Source of the DNA: Pseudonocardia bannensis
GTDB lineage: Bacteria > Actinomycetota > Actinomycetes > Mycobacteriales > Pseudonocardiaceae
Assembly: GCF_012911875.1 (NCBI RefSeq)
Contig: NZ_JAAXKZ010000001.1
Coordinates: 1 to 64,000 of the forward strand
Direction of reading: 5' to 3'
Length of the DNA stretch: 64,000 nt
The translations under genes were made by a program, and so were the position numbers. Numbering within the stretch: the first letter of the stretch is position 1; each line of letters begins with the position of its first letter. The notes beneath the pieces are model-generated. The model saw nothing but the letters and a program-made list of their open reading frames with translations, had not been told where the DNA came from and did no database searches. Below, piece by piece: positions 1 to 8,555 of this stretch.

Positions 1-2050
1 GCCCGACGACGGTGTCCCGCTGCCGGCTGCGGTTGGGCGGCGGCGCGGCGGCCGCGTCGCCGTGCTCGCACCGAACCCGCCACTGCACGCCGAGCACCGC
101 GCGCAGCGCCTCGGTGATCACCTCGGTGTTGCGCTGGTCGGACAGCCGTCGTGCAAGGGGGGCGGACCCGATGGTGAGCAGCAGCGTGTCGCCGTCCACC
201 GAGCGGACCGTCGCGTTGACGAGCAACGCCTCCGTGCTCCGGCTGCGCTGTCTGGCCGCAGCGAGGATCTCCGACCAGACCCGGCGGACGGCGGCCGCAT
301 CGAGGCCGCTGGGCACGGCGGCTCGCGCGGGCTCCGCAGGAGCAGCGGGCTCGGCAGGCGGATGAGCAGCGGGCTCCGGAACGGCAGCGGGCCTGGACGC
401 GGCGGGGGCCGGCACAGCCGGTGTACCGCGGCCCGCGTCGGCGCCCGGCGGTTCAGCCGGACCGCCCCGGTCGCCGTCGGAGGGCGAGCGGCGCCCGGGC
501 GGATCCCGCCCTTCGTCGGCCTGGTCACCGGGCGGGCGGCCCGGTGGCGCCGGGGCCCGGCCGGCGCCCGGTGGATCGGGCATGCCGGACGTGGCCTCAC
601 TCGCCGGGACCCGGCTGTCGGCCTCGGCGGCGGACAGGTCGGCGGGACGGCCCCCGGCAGCCTGCGGCACCGGGGCGGCGGGCGCCTCGGTCGCCGGGGC
701 GGCCGGTGCCGGGGCAGGCGCCGGTGCGGCCGAGGGCGACTGTGCTGAGCCGCCCGGTGCCACCGTGGGCTGCGCACCGGTCGTCTCCGCGGCCGGCCGC
801 GCGGTCGGCCGGACGAAGGTGCGCCGGCCGGGGGGCGGAGCGTCCGCGGAGGGGGCTGCCGGCGCGCCCTCGGGCCCGGGTTCCGGCGCGATCGAGATCC
901 GCCGCTCCATCCGCTCCAGCCGCTCCAGCAGCGCGCTGTCGCCGGTCGACGCCGCGGGCAGGAGCATCCGGGCACACAGCAGCTCCAGCAGCAGCCGGGG
1001 CGCCGTCGCGCCGCGCATCTCGGTCAGCCCGTTGTGCAGGATCTCGCCGTAGCGGGCCAGCGTGGCCGGGCCGAGGTGCGCGGCCTGTTCGGCCATCCGG
1101 GCCAGCTCGTCGTCGCTGGTGTCGACCAGACCGCGAGCGGCCGCCTCCGGTACGGCCTGGAGCAGGGTCAGGTCGCGCAGCCGCTGCAGCAGGTCGGCGG
1201 CGAACCGACGCGGATCGTGGCCCGCTTCGACCAGGCGGTCGACCGTCTCGTAGACCGCGCCCCCGTCTCCGGCCGCCAGCGCGTCGACCACGTCGTCGAT
1301 CAGCGCGACGTCGGTCACCCCGAGCAGCGCGACCGCCCGCTCGTAGGTCGCACCCTCCGGCCCGGCACCGGCGAGCAACTGGTCGAGCACCGACAACGTG
1401 TCGCGCGCCGAGCCACCGCCGGCGCGGATGACCAGCGGGTACACCGCGGGCGCGACGACAGCGCCCTCCTCGGCACAGATCCGCTCCAGCAATGTGCGCA
1501 GCGTTCCCGGGGGGATCAGCCGGAAGGGGTAGTGGTGGGTGCGCGAGCGGATCGTCGGCAGCACCTTGTCGGGCTCGGTCGTCGCGAAGACGAAGACCAG
1601 GTGGTCCGGGGGCTCCTCGACGATCTTCAGCAGGGCGTTGAAGCCCTGCGTGGTCACCATGTGCGCCTCGTCGACGATGAACACCCGGTAGCGCGACTCG
1701 GCGGGCGCGTAGAACGCCCGGTCACGCAGTTCGCGCGCGTCGTCGACGCCGCCGTGCGAGGCGGCGTCGAGCTCGACGACGTCGATCGAGCCGGGGCCCT
1801 CCGGGGCCAGGGCCACGCACGAGGGGCAGACACCGCAGGGGTCGGGCGTCGGGCCGAGCTCGCAGTTCAGGGAGCGGGCCAGGATCCGGGCCGAGGACGT
1901 CTTGCCGCAGCCACGGGGCCCGGAGAACAGGTACGCGTGGTTGATCCGGCCCGCGGACAGCGCTGTGGCGAGGGGTTCGGTGACGTGCTCCTGGCCCACC
2001 ACCTCGGCGAACGTCGCCGGACGGTATTTCCGGTAGAGAGCCAGCGCCAC
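1..2050 (-). CDS. dnaX: DNA polymerase III subunit gamma/tau (3' end outside window)
   Basis: Clamp-loader ATPase subunit of the replicative polymerase. The reverse-strand frame opens with a GTG and reads VALALYRKYRPATFAEVVGQ, the classic DnaX start. A Walker A motif (GPRGCGKTS) follows near residue 45, then a four-cysteine zinc module (NCELGPTPDPCGVCPSC). The second half is Pro/Ala-rich, typical of the tau linker in actinobacteria, and the last visible residues resemble the C-terminal domain (LRAVLGVQWRV). The frame stays open through the window edge, so only the extreme C-terminus is missing (683 codons seen). The frame has no stop in the window, which hides it among many GC-rich shadow frames. 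The SRP RNA gene lies just upstream on the same strand, as in many Gram-positives. Confidence 0.95.
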   Translation of the reverse strand, partial: MALALYRKYRPATFAEVVGQEHVTEPLATALSAGRINHAYLFSGPRGCGKTSSARILARSLNCELGPTPDPCGVCPSCVALAPEGPGSIDVVELDAASHGGVDDARELRDRAFYAPAESRYRVFIVDEAHMVTTQGFNALLKIVEEPPDHLVFVFATTEPDKVLPTIRSRTHHYPFRLIPPGTLRTLLERICAEEGAVVAPAVYPLVIRAGGGSARDTLSVLDQLLAGAGPEGATYERAVALLGVTDVALIDDVVDALAAGDGGAVYETVDRLVEAGHDPRRFAADLLQRLRDLTLLQAVPEAAARGLVDTSDDELARMAEQAAHLGPATLARYGEILHNGLTEMRGATAPRLLLELLCARMLLPAASTGDSALLERLERMERRISIAPEPGPEGAPAAPSADAPPPGRRTFVRPTARPAAETTGAQPTVAPGGSAQSPSAAPAPAPAPAAPATEAPAAPVPQAAGGRPADLSAAEADSRVPASEATSGMPDPPGAGRAPAPPGRPPGDQADEGRDPPGRRSPSDGDRGGPAEPPGADAGRGTPAVPAPAASRPAAVPEPAAHPPAEPAAPAEPARAAVPSGLDAAAVRRVWSEILAAARQRSRSTEALLVNATVRSVDGDTLLLTIGSAPLARRLSDQRNTEVITEALRAVLGVQWRVRCEHGDAAAAPPPNRSRQRDTVVG

Positions 2051-2115
2051 GGGCGCGAGGCTACCGACCCGGACCGACGGCCCGCCGCTCGGGACGCAGA
2101 CCCGGAAACATGAGG

Positions 2116-2201
2116 GGACCCCGCGCACCCGCCAGAGCCCGTTGACCCTTGCTGCCTTCCGGCCCTGGGGGAGTTCACAGGATGGACGCCGCGCGGGGTC
2201 C
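2116..2201 (-). ncRNA. ffs: Signal recognition particle RNA, small (4.5S) bacterial type
   Basis: The reverse strand holds the conserved SRP apical loop: GGCCGGAAGGCAGCAAGGG, equivalent to the E. coli GUCCGGAAGGAAGCAGCC tetraloop and symmetric loop. The two ends pair over a long stem (GGACCCCGCGC with GCGCGGGGTCC), giving a hairpin of about 86 nt. It folds with Ffh to target membrane proteins. The exact ends are set from the terminal stem and may be a few bases off. Its position immediately upstream of dnaX is common in Gram-positive genomes. Confidence 0.93.
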
Positions 2202-2275
2202 GTCGTCGAGTGTACCCGCTCCCGTGGGACCGGCCCGTCGAGGGCGGCCGGAACGGGGAGGCTATGCTCGCTCGC

Positions 2276-2363
2276 GGAGGATTCGCCTAGTGGCCTAGGG
2301 CGCACGCTTGGAAAGCGTGTTGGGAGCAATCCCTCGGGGGTTCGAATCCCCCATCCTCCGCCA
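2276..2363 (+). tRNA. tRNA-Ser (anticodon GGA)
   Basis: Acceptor stem GGAGGAT pairs with ATCCTCC followed by discriminator G and an encoded CCA. The anticodon stem-loop ACGCTTGGAAAGCGT shows GGA. A long variable arm (GTTGGGAGCAATCCCTC) and the T arm GGGGGTTCGAATCCCCC are present, as expected for a serine tRNA. It reads UCC/UCU codons. Confidence 0.97.
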
Positions 2364-2373
2364 GAGACGGTTC

Positions 2374-2408
2374 GAGAACCCCCGGCGCACCCGTGCGTGG
2401 GGGTTCTC
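2374..2408 (+). terminator. Hairpin terminator after tRNA-Ser(GGA)
   Basis: GAGAACCCCC and GGGGGTTCTC form a perfect 10-bp inverted repeat beginning about 10 bases after the tRNA CCA. There is no clear T-run, which is usual in GC-rich actinobacteria. Confidence 0.7.
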
Positions 2409-2650
2409 GCCGTTCCGGGGACCGTGGAACCGGACCTCGATCCTGGCCCGCAGCAGCGCGCGCGTCGTACAGTGGATGCCACGGTTGAGCACCCAGCCGG
2501 CGACGTGGCTGGCCCGGGATCCACGCGCCCGGAGTCAGGTATCGACCACCGAGGCGGCCGGTGCCGGCCTGCGACCTCCAGGTTCCGCGCGTGGCTGCAG
2601 CCGGTTGGGCGTGGCTGCTCGGGAGCTTGTGCCGAATCGGGAGAGCCCGC

Positions 2651-3256
2651 ATGGTCGACGAGCAGTCGCTGGCCCCACATCGATCGTCAACCACCGCCGG
2701 GCAGCCGGCCGATGCCCGGTCCGCGATTCGGCCCGGCGCCCACGCGGGATGGGGTCACCGGGCTCGAAGCGGCCCGATGCAGGTGCGCCTGGTCCGCCAG
2801 CCGGGCGGCGCGATGGTCGTGCGCGTCGCCGGGGAGGTCGACCAGCAGGCCGCGCCGGCATTGCAGGAGTACGTGGTCGAGCTGTTGTGCCTGTGCTACG
2901 ACCCGATCGTCCTCGATCTCACCACGGTGCGGTTCCTCGACCCGGCGGCGATCACCGCCCTGATCACGGCGACGCGCGACGCCCGCCGGGCCGGCGCCAC
3001 CCTGTGTGTAGTGGCCGACCACCGGGCGGTGCTGGACCCGTTGCGGCGCCTGGGAGCAACCTCCGCTCTGCACGTGTGCCCCAGCGTCGCGGCCGCCCTC
3101 GCGGCAGCGGTGCCGTCGGGCGGATCGGAGCGGCCGCCACCCGGCGAGGCCGGCGCTCCTGGATCACCGCTGCCGTCCCCGTCTCGAACGGCACACGATC
3201 CGGTGCCCGTCCGCCCCGGCCACCTGCACGGACACTCGCAGGGGCGCCGGACCTGA
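2651..3256 (+). CDS. STAS-domain protein (anti-sigma factor antagonist-like)
   Basis: A single STAS domain covers about residues 42-145: MQVRLVRQPGGAMVVRVAGE, then a central segment PIVLDLTTVRFLDPAAITAL. STAS antagonists carry a phosphorylatable Ser in the loop after the Asp of D(L)xxVxFLDS; here the position reads FLDPAA, so the usual Ser is replaced by Pro and phospho-switching is doubtful. The tail from about residue 150 is Pro/Ser-rich and likely disordered. The ATG used has a GGGAG about 7 bases upstream; an internal ATG at 2777 would give just the domain. No anti-sigma kinase gene is adjacent, so its partner is unknown. Confidence 0.7.
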   Translation: MVDEQSLAPHRSSTTAGQPADARSAIRPGAHAGWGHRARSGPMQVRLVRQPGGAMVVRVAGEVDQQAAPALQEYVVELLCLCYDPIVLDLTTVRFLDPAAITALITATRDARRAGATLCVVADHRAVLDPLRRLGATSALHVCPSVAAALAAAVPSGGSERPPPGEAGAPGSPLPSPSRTAHDPVPVRPGHLHGHSQGRRT

Positions 3257-3269
3257 CTAACATCGCCGC

Positions 3270-4196
3270 ATGCAGGAGTCGGGCGGTCCGGTCGTGGACG
3301 CGCACGTCCATCTCGTGGACTTCCTGCAGCGCCCGGTCGAGGCCGGCGAGCTGGTCACCGCGATGCGCGCGGCCGGGGTGGACCGGGCGGTGGTCTTCGG
3401 GCTGCCGGTGAAGAAGAAGTGGGCGATGAGCGAGCCCCGGCGTCCGCACTACTACCTCGACGGCAACGACTCCTGTCACTACTTCGGGCTCACCGATCAG
3501 CTCGTCGCCGACGTCTATCGCGCCCTGGACCCGGAACTGCAGGCGCGCGTCGCCCCGACCGTGTGCGGCTTCGACCCGACCGACCAGCTGGCCGTCGAGC
3601 ATCTGGAGTGGGCGTGGTCGCGCTACCCGTTCTGGCGCGGGATCGGCGAGGTGCTGCTGCGTCACGACGACCTGACCAACCTCACGGCCGGCGAGCAGCC
3701 CTCGGCCTCGCACCCCGCGCTGGACCCGGTGTTCGACTTCGCCCGCGCCCGGGGCTGCCCCCTCGCACTGCATCACGACAGCAGCTCGGCGGGCCGCGCG
3801 GGCGACCACGAGTACGTCCCGCAACTGGACATGATGCTGCGCCGCCATCCCCGGACCACCGTCGTGTGGTGCCATGCCGGTGTCGCCCGCCGCATCGAGC
3901 CCCGCCGCCAAACCGATGTGGTCGCCGACCTGCTCGCCGCCCACGACAATCTGCACATCGACATCTCCTGGTCCCTGGTCGACCGCATCCTCGGCGAGGA
4001 CGGCACGCCCAGCGAGGACTGGACGGCACTCATCGGACGCCACCCGGACCGCTTCGTCGTCGGCAGCGACAACGTCGGCCGTCCCGACGGCCTGCCCGGC
4101 CAGATCAAGAACCTGCGGCCGTTGCTGGACGCGCTGCCGGCCGGGGACCGCAGGCTGGTCGCCGTCGACAACGCCACCCGGCTCTGGTTCGGCTAG
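3270..4196 (+). CDS. Amidohydrolase-family metal-dependent hydrolase (TIM barrel)
   Basis: Member of the amidohydrolase-2 group. VDAHVHL near the N-terminus is the first metal-binding HxH. Later conserved pieces are a barrel His in LALHHDSSS, VVWCHAG and the distal Asp in FVVGSDNVGR, all in the expected order. Length of 308 residues is normal. Such enzymes hydrolyse or decarboxylate small carboxylated substrates; nothing here fixes the substrate. It starts 13 bases after the STAS gene ends, so the two may be cotranscribed. Confidence 0.8.
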   Translation: MQESGGPVVDAHVHLVDFLQRPVEAGELVTAMRAAGVDRAVVFGLPVKKKWAMSEPRRPHYYLDGNDSCHYFGLTDQLVADVYRALDPELQARVAPTVCGFDPTDQLAVEHLEWAWSRYPFWRGIGEVLLRHDDLTNLTAGEQPSASHPALDPVFDFARARGCPLALHHDSSSAGRAGDHEYVPQLDMMLRRHPRTTVVWCHAGVARRIEPRRQTDVVADLLAAHDNLHIDISWSLVDRILGEDGTPSEDWTALIGRHPDRFVVGSDNVGRPDGLPGQIKNLRPLLDALPAGDRRLVAVDNATRLWFG

Positions 4197-4250
4197 AACC
4201 CCGGCTCCCGTGTCACGCGGCCCGGGTCGATGTGCCGGGGTTCGTCCGGG

Positions 4251-4814
4251 TCACGTCCCCGGTCCGCTGCGAGCCGGCGCCGGGCGCGGTGCGGGTACAT
4301 CCGGGTCGCTCCGCTCCGCCCGGCGGCGTTGCATCCAGGGCACCAGCCCCCACAGCGTGGCGAACAGGACGAAGGCGCACGCTGCGGCGACGGCACCGGC
4401 GGGGGGACCCAGGACCGCATCGAAGATCAGCAGGATGACTCCGGTCACCGCGAGCCCGAGCAGGCTCAACCCGGCCACCGCGAACCGATGGCCCGCCGCG
4501 ACCATCGATCGGCGGGCGTGCTGGCGGAACAGCACTCGGTGCAGGCTGACCGGGGCGATGATCAGAGCCGTCGCGGCGACGGCCAACCCGACGGTCACCA
4601 GGTAGACGTCGCGCTGGAAGTCCGGCAGCTCGGTGAACCGCTGCTGGAAGGGCAGGATGAGCAGGAACCCGGTCAGCAGCTGGCCACCGGTCTGCACGAC
4701 TCGCAGCTCCTGCAGTAGATCGGCCCAGTTGCGGTCGAGGCGTTCGGTCTCGGTCTCGTGGCGCGCGCTGCGGTTCCACTCCGCGTCCCGCTCCGGATGA
4801 CCCGTGTCACCCAT
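4251..4814 (-). CDS. DUF6328-like small membrane protein
   Basis: A 187-residue protein with a charged N-terminus (RDAEWNRSARHETETERLDR) and about four hydrophobic helices: QTGGQLLTGFLLILPFQQRF, VYLVTVGLAVAATALIIAPV, FAVAGLSLLGLAVTGVILLI and AAACAFVLFATLWGLVPW. The core LLQELRVVQTGGQLLTGFLL matches what I know of actinobacterial DUF6328 proteins, whose function is unknown. GGAGGA precedes the ATG by about 6 bases. The proline-rich tail is probably cytoplasmic. Confidence 0.75.
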   Translation of the reverse strand: MGDTGHPERDAEWNRSARHETETERLDRNWADLLQELRVVQTGGQLLTGFLLILPFQQRFTELPDFQRDVYLVTVGLAVAATALIIAPVSLHRVLFRQHARRSMVAAGHRFAVAGLSLLGLAVTGVILLIFDAVLGPPAGAVAAACAFVLFATLWGLVPWMQRRRAERSDPDVPAPRPAPARSGPGT

Positions 4815-4928
4815 GACATCCTCCGCGACCTCGCGCGCTGACCGTCCTCGCGACCGTCAGCCGCTCGGGCCGCTGACCGAAGGGATGCCATTATCACCCG
4901 ATCGGGGCGAGTTCGCACCGGCGCCCAA

Positions 4929-6020
4929 CTACCGAAAGTGGGGGGCGAGGAGGTCGCGGGCCTCGTCCAGGACCTCCACCACAGGGATCTGGCCGAGGAA
5001 CGACGGCCGGTGCCCGCATCCCTCGCCGGCCCGGTGCGGATGCCCGGCCGGGGTGCAGTCCACCCCGCACTCCGGACAGTGCACCGTCCAGCTCAGCAGT
5101 GGGCGATGCCGGGTCCGGGTCGCCGGAGCGGCGTTGATCGCGTTGCCGCACCAGTACAGGCCGACCGTGGCCGTCCCCACGGCACGCGCGAGGTGCAGCG
5201 GGCCGGTGTCGTTGGAGATCATGACCGCGCAGCGCTGCAGCACCGCCGCGAGTACGCCCAGACCGGTACGCCCGGTCAGGTCCAGCACCGGGACACCGGC
5301 GAGGTCCTGGATCTCCCTCGACGTCGCGGCGTCACCGGAGGCGCCGGTGAGCACCACGCTCGCCCCGTCCCGGCAGAGCTGCTCGACGACCCGGGCGAAG
5401 CGGGCGGCGGCCCAGCGGCGTCGGGGGTCGGTCGCACCGGCGTGTACGGCGACCCACGGGCCGCGGCCCGGCCGTAACAGGCCCACGGCCACGCGCCGCT
5501 CGTCCGCCGTCACGGCCAGCTCGGGGTACTCGGCGGGACCTGCGGCCCCCAGCAGGCCCACCACCTCGAGGTACCGGGCCGCCTCGGGCTGGTAGTACCG
5601 GTAGGGCACGGTCCGGTCCAGCGGTGGCGCGTCCGCCGCCCGCAGCCCCACCGCGCACCGGGCTCCGAGTTCGGCCACCAGCGGATTGGACCGGCCGCCG
5701 CCGCCGTGCAGCTGAACGGCCACGTCGAACCGCTCGGCACGCGCGACGGCCAGGAACCCGGGCAGCTCCGCGGCCGGCGGCACGTCGCCGGGCTGCCCGG
5801 CCAGCCCGGGCACGTCCGGCAGCACCCATACCCGGTCGACAGGGCCGGGCCGCCTCCCGAGGAACTCCGCGTGCCAGGGGGCGCCGAGCAGCGTCACCTC
5901 CGCCGCCGGGTAGGCCGCGCGCAGCGCCGCGAGCGCGGGCGTGGCCATCAGGTAGTCGCCGATCGCGTTGCACCGGAGCACGGCGATGCGCCGAACGCCG
6001 TCCACGGGGTCCGCGCTCAT
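4929..6020 (-). CDS. Glycosyltransferase family 9 (heptosyltransferase-like)
   Basis: GT9 enzymes use ADP-heptose donors with a GT-B fold. The N-terminus IAVLRCNAIGDYLMATPALAAL has the family's R-N/L-xx-GD motif. The C-terminal half carries VAVHAGATDPRRRWAA and the donor site segment VMISNDTGPLHLARAVGT. A cysteine-rich end (HCPECGVDCTPAGHPH) could bind metal, as in some GT9 proteins. A longer ATG at 6089 is possible; the internal one at 6020 puts the domain at the start. Transcribed divergently from the next GT9 gene with about 100 bases between them. Confidence 0.85.
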   Translation of the reverse strand: MSADPVDGVRRIAVLRCNAIGDYLMATPALAALRAAYPAAEVTLLGAPWHAEFLGRRPGPVDRVWVLPDVPGLAGQPGDVPPAAELPGFLAVARAERFDVAVQLHGGGGRSNPLVAELGARCAVGLRAADAPPLDRTVPYRYYQPEAARYLEVVGLLGAAGPAEYPELAVTADERRVAVGLLRPGRGPWVAVHAGATDPRRRWAAARFARVVEQLCRDGASVVLTGASGDAATSREIQDLAGVPVLDLTGRTGLGVLAAVLQRCAVMISNDTGPLHLARAVGTATVGLYWCGNAINAAPATRTRHRPLLSWTVHCPECGVDCTPAGHPHRAGEGCGHRPSFLGQIPVVEVLDEARDLLAPHFR

Positions 6021-6124
6021 CGCCGGCCCGTGGCACGGTGTCGCATCGCCGCCGCCCGTGCTCGCACCACGCCACCCATCGACTGCCATCCACTTACCCG
6101 GCGCCCGGCGGGGTAACCGAGACC

Positions 6125-7093
6125 ATGCGCTCGCTCCCCGGCACCGACGACCTGCTGGTGCTGCGTGCGCTCAACCTGGGTGATCTGCTGGTGGCCGTGC
6201 CGGCCCTGCGGGCGTTGCGGCGGGCCCGCCCCGACCACCACCTGGTCCTGGCCACCCGCCCCGAACTGGCGCCGGTCGCGGCGCTGACCGGCGCCGTCGA
6301 CGAGCTGCTGCCCACCGACGGTCCGGCGGCGCTGCGCTGGACCCGTCCGGTGCCTCCGAAGCTCGCCGTCAATCTGCACGGCACCGGCCCGCAGAGCCAC
6401 CGGGCGCTCGACGGGGTCCGCCCGGGGCAACGCATCGCGTTCCGCGGCGCCGGGTGGGACGGCCCGGAATGGAACGACGTGGCCGGCCGGCACCCGCACG
6501 AGCGGGAGCGCTGGTGCGCGTTGCTGGCCGAGTCCGGCATCCCGGCCGATCCGGCCGACCTCACGCTGCCGGCACCCCCGCCGTCCGGGTGGACGGCCAC
6601 ACCCCCGGTCCTGGTCCACCCCGGCGCCCGTTACGGCGCGAAGCGATGGCCCGCGGACCGGTTCGCCGCAGTCACGGCCGAGCTGGAGGGCGCCGGCCGG
6701 CCGGTGCTGCTCACCGGGTCGGCGGACGAGCGGCCGCTCGTCCGCGCGGTCGCGGCGGGCGCGGGGCTGCCGCAGCAGCGGGTGCTGGCCGGGCGGACCG
6801 ACCTGGCCCGGCTCTGCGCGCTGGTCGCCGGGGCCGCACTGGTCGTCAGCGGCGACACCGGGATCGCGCACCTGGCGTCGGCGTTCGGGACGCCGTCCGT
6901 GGTGCTGTTCGGGCCCGTCGACCCGGCGCAGTGGGGCCCGCCCGGGAACGGGCCGCACCGGGTGCTGACCGACGCGGGCGCCCGGCGCGGCGACCCGTTC
7001 GCCGCCGACCCGGACCCGGCGCTCCTCTCGATCGACGTGGAGGACGTGCTGCGGGCCGCACGGGAGGTGTGCGCGATGCGCCGGTCCACATGA
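6125..7093 (+). CDS. Glycosyltransferase family 9 (heptosyltransferase-like)
   Basis: Second GT9 gene of the locus, 322 residues, and the only one on the forward strand. LVLRALNLGDLLVAVPALRA is the N-terminal motif; VLVHPGARYGAKRWPADRFA and LVVSGDTGIAHLASAFGTPS are the C-terminal donor-binding segments. It converges on hldE-1 with 16 bases between stops. Likely adds heptose to a glycan, judged from family and neighbours; acceptor unknown. Confidence 0.86.
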   Translation: MRSLPGTDDLLVLRALNLGDLLVAVPALRALRRARPDHHLVLATRPELAPVAALTGAVDELLPTDGPAALRWTRPVPPKLAVNLHGTGPQSHRALDGVRPGQRIAFRGAGWDGPEWNDVAGRHPHERERWCALLAESGIPADPADLTLPAPPPSGWTATPPVLVHPGARYGAKRWPADRFAAVTAELEGAGRPVLLTGSADERPLVRAVAAGAGLPQQRVLAGRTDLARLCALVAGAALVVSGDTGIAHLASAFGTPSVVLFGPVDPAQWGPPGNGPHRVLTDAGARRGDPFAADPDPALLSIDVEDVLRAAREVCAMRRST

Positions 7094-7109
7094 CGGGCGC
7101 ACCACCGGG

Positions 7110-8555
7110 TCAGCCACCCGCCGGCTCCGCCATGCCCGCCGCCGCCGCGACCAGCCGGGTCGTGGACCGTCCCGGCCGGTAGGGCACCGCGACCACCTCG
7201 CCGCCCCACGAGCGCACCAGCGGCGTCTCCAGCAGGTCGGCCGGGTCGTAGTCGCCGCCCTTGACCCACAGATCGGGCCGCAGCACGTCCAGGGCCGCCC
7301 GCGGATCGTCCTCGTCGAACACCACGACCCCGTCGACGCACTCCAGCGCGGCCAGCAGCTCCGCCCGATCGGGCGCCGGCACCACGGGACGGCCGGGGCC
7401 CTTGAGGCGGCGCACCGACGCGTCGGAGTTGAGCAGCACCAGCAGGCAGTCGCCGAGCGCGCGGGCCGCGGCCAGGGTGCGGCTGTGACCGGTGTGCAGC
7501 AGGTCGAAACACCCGCCCGAGGCCACGACGGTCCCGCCGGCCGCGCGCACCCGGTCGGCCAGCTCGCGCGCGGTGTCCAGGCCCAGCACCGCCGGCCGCG
7601 CGGCCGCGCCCGGCGCCGGCCGGTCGTCCGGCTGTCGCCATCGGTCGCCGTCCCAGCGCACGGCCCCCGCACCTCCCCGCGCCACGAACGCGGTCGCGCT
7701 CGTCACGGCGGCGTCCACCGCGTCGTCGACCGTCGAGCCGGTGGCCAGCAGCGTGGCCAGACGAGCGGCGAACGCGTCGCCCGCCCCGCACGGGTCGCCG
7801 CCGGTCACGACGGGCGCGGGCGACGCGGCACGCGCGCCGTGCCGATGGGCGACCGCGGCACCGCGCTCGCCCAGGGTGATCGCGAGCGCCCCGCAGCCCC
7901 AGCGGGCCAGCAGCGCGCCGGCCAGCGCGAACACCTCCGGGAGTGTCGCGGCCCCGCCGTCCGGGTTCGCCACGGCCGCGCGCGCCTCGCCCAGGTTCGG
8001 GGTGGCCACGGTGGCACCGGGCACCGGGGCCGGGCCGCGCGGGTGCGGGTCCCACACCACGGGCGTGCCCCGCGCCACCGCCCGGGCCACCGCCGCGCCC
8101 ACCACCGGGTCGGCGCTCACCCCGTGGCCGTAGTCGGAGACCAGCAGCGCGCCGGCCCTGGCCAGCGCGGACTCCAGAGCCCCGGCCACGGTCGCGCCGA
8201 ACCCCGCGCCCGGCCGTCCCTCGCCCCGGTCGGTGCGCAGCAGCGGCCGCCCACCCGCGCGCCAGCGGCACTTGACGACGGTGCCGCCCTCGGCCGGCCC
8301 GGCGACGACCTGGACTGCGCGGCCGAGCAGCTCGCGGAGCCGATCACCGGGCTCGTCCTCGGCCAGCGCGGTGACGAACGTGACCGCCGGGCCGCCGGCG
8401 GCCAGCAGCACCGCCGCGAGCCCCGCACCGCCGGGCCGCGTGGTCTCGCCGGTCACATTCAGTACGGGGGCCGGAGCGTCCGGACACAGCCGGTCACTGT
8501 GCCCGTCGACGTCGACGTCGAGCATCGCGTCGCCGACCACCACCACGGATCTCAT
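7110..8555 (-). CDS. hldE: Bifunctional heptose 7-phosphate kinase / heptose 1-phosphate adenylyltransferase (HldE-like, copy 1)
   Basis: Two fused domains in 481 residues. The PfkB/ribokinase half starts VVVVGDAMLDVDVDG, has TPNLGEARAAV and ends with the catalytic GGDPCGAGDAFAA. The adenylyltransferase half has GGCFDLLHTGH (HxGH site), NSDASVRRLKGPGRPV and LWVKGGDYDP. This is the architecture of E. coli HldE, which makes ADP-D-glycero-beta-D-manno-heptose in two steps. In the kinase half the usual GGAANVA reads GGAGLAA, losing the conserved Asn. Its start overlaps the end of the preceding gene by 4 bp, so it is last in the long operon. A second copy lies two genes upstream. Confidence 0.88.
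   Translation of the reverse strand: MRSVVVVGDAMLDVDVDGHSDRLCPDAPAPVLNVTGETTRPGGAGLAAVLLAAGGPAVTFVTALAEDEPGDRLRELLGRAVQVVAGPAEGGTVVKCRWRAGGRPLLRTDRGEGRPGAGFGATVAGALESALARAGALLVSDYGHGVSADPVVGAAVARAVARGTPVVWDPHPRGPAPVPGATVATPNLGEARAAVANPDGGAATLPEVFALAGALLARWGCGALAITLGERGAAVAHRHGARAASPAPVVTGGDPCGAGDAFAARLATLLATGSTVDDAVDAAVTSATAFVARGGAGAVRWDGDRWRQPDDRPAPGAAARPAVLGLDTARELADRVRAAGGTVVASGGCFDLLHTGHSRTLAAARALGDCLLVLLNSDASVRRLKGPGRPVVPAPDRAELLAALECVDGVVVFDEDDPRAALDVLRPDLWVKGGDYDPADLLETPLVRSWGGEVVAVPYRPGRSTTRLVAAAAGMAEPAGG

Noticed and set aside
421-1431. Forward ORFs of 60-360 residues over the left 2 kb
   Set aside because: They are antisense to dnaX, which has clear motifs and runs off the left edge.
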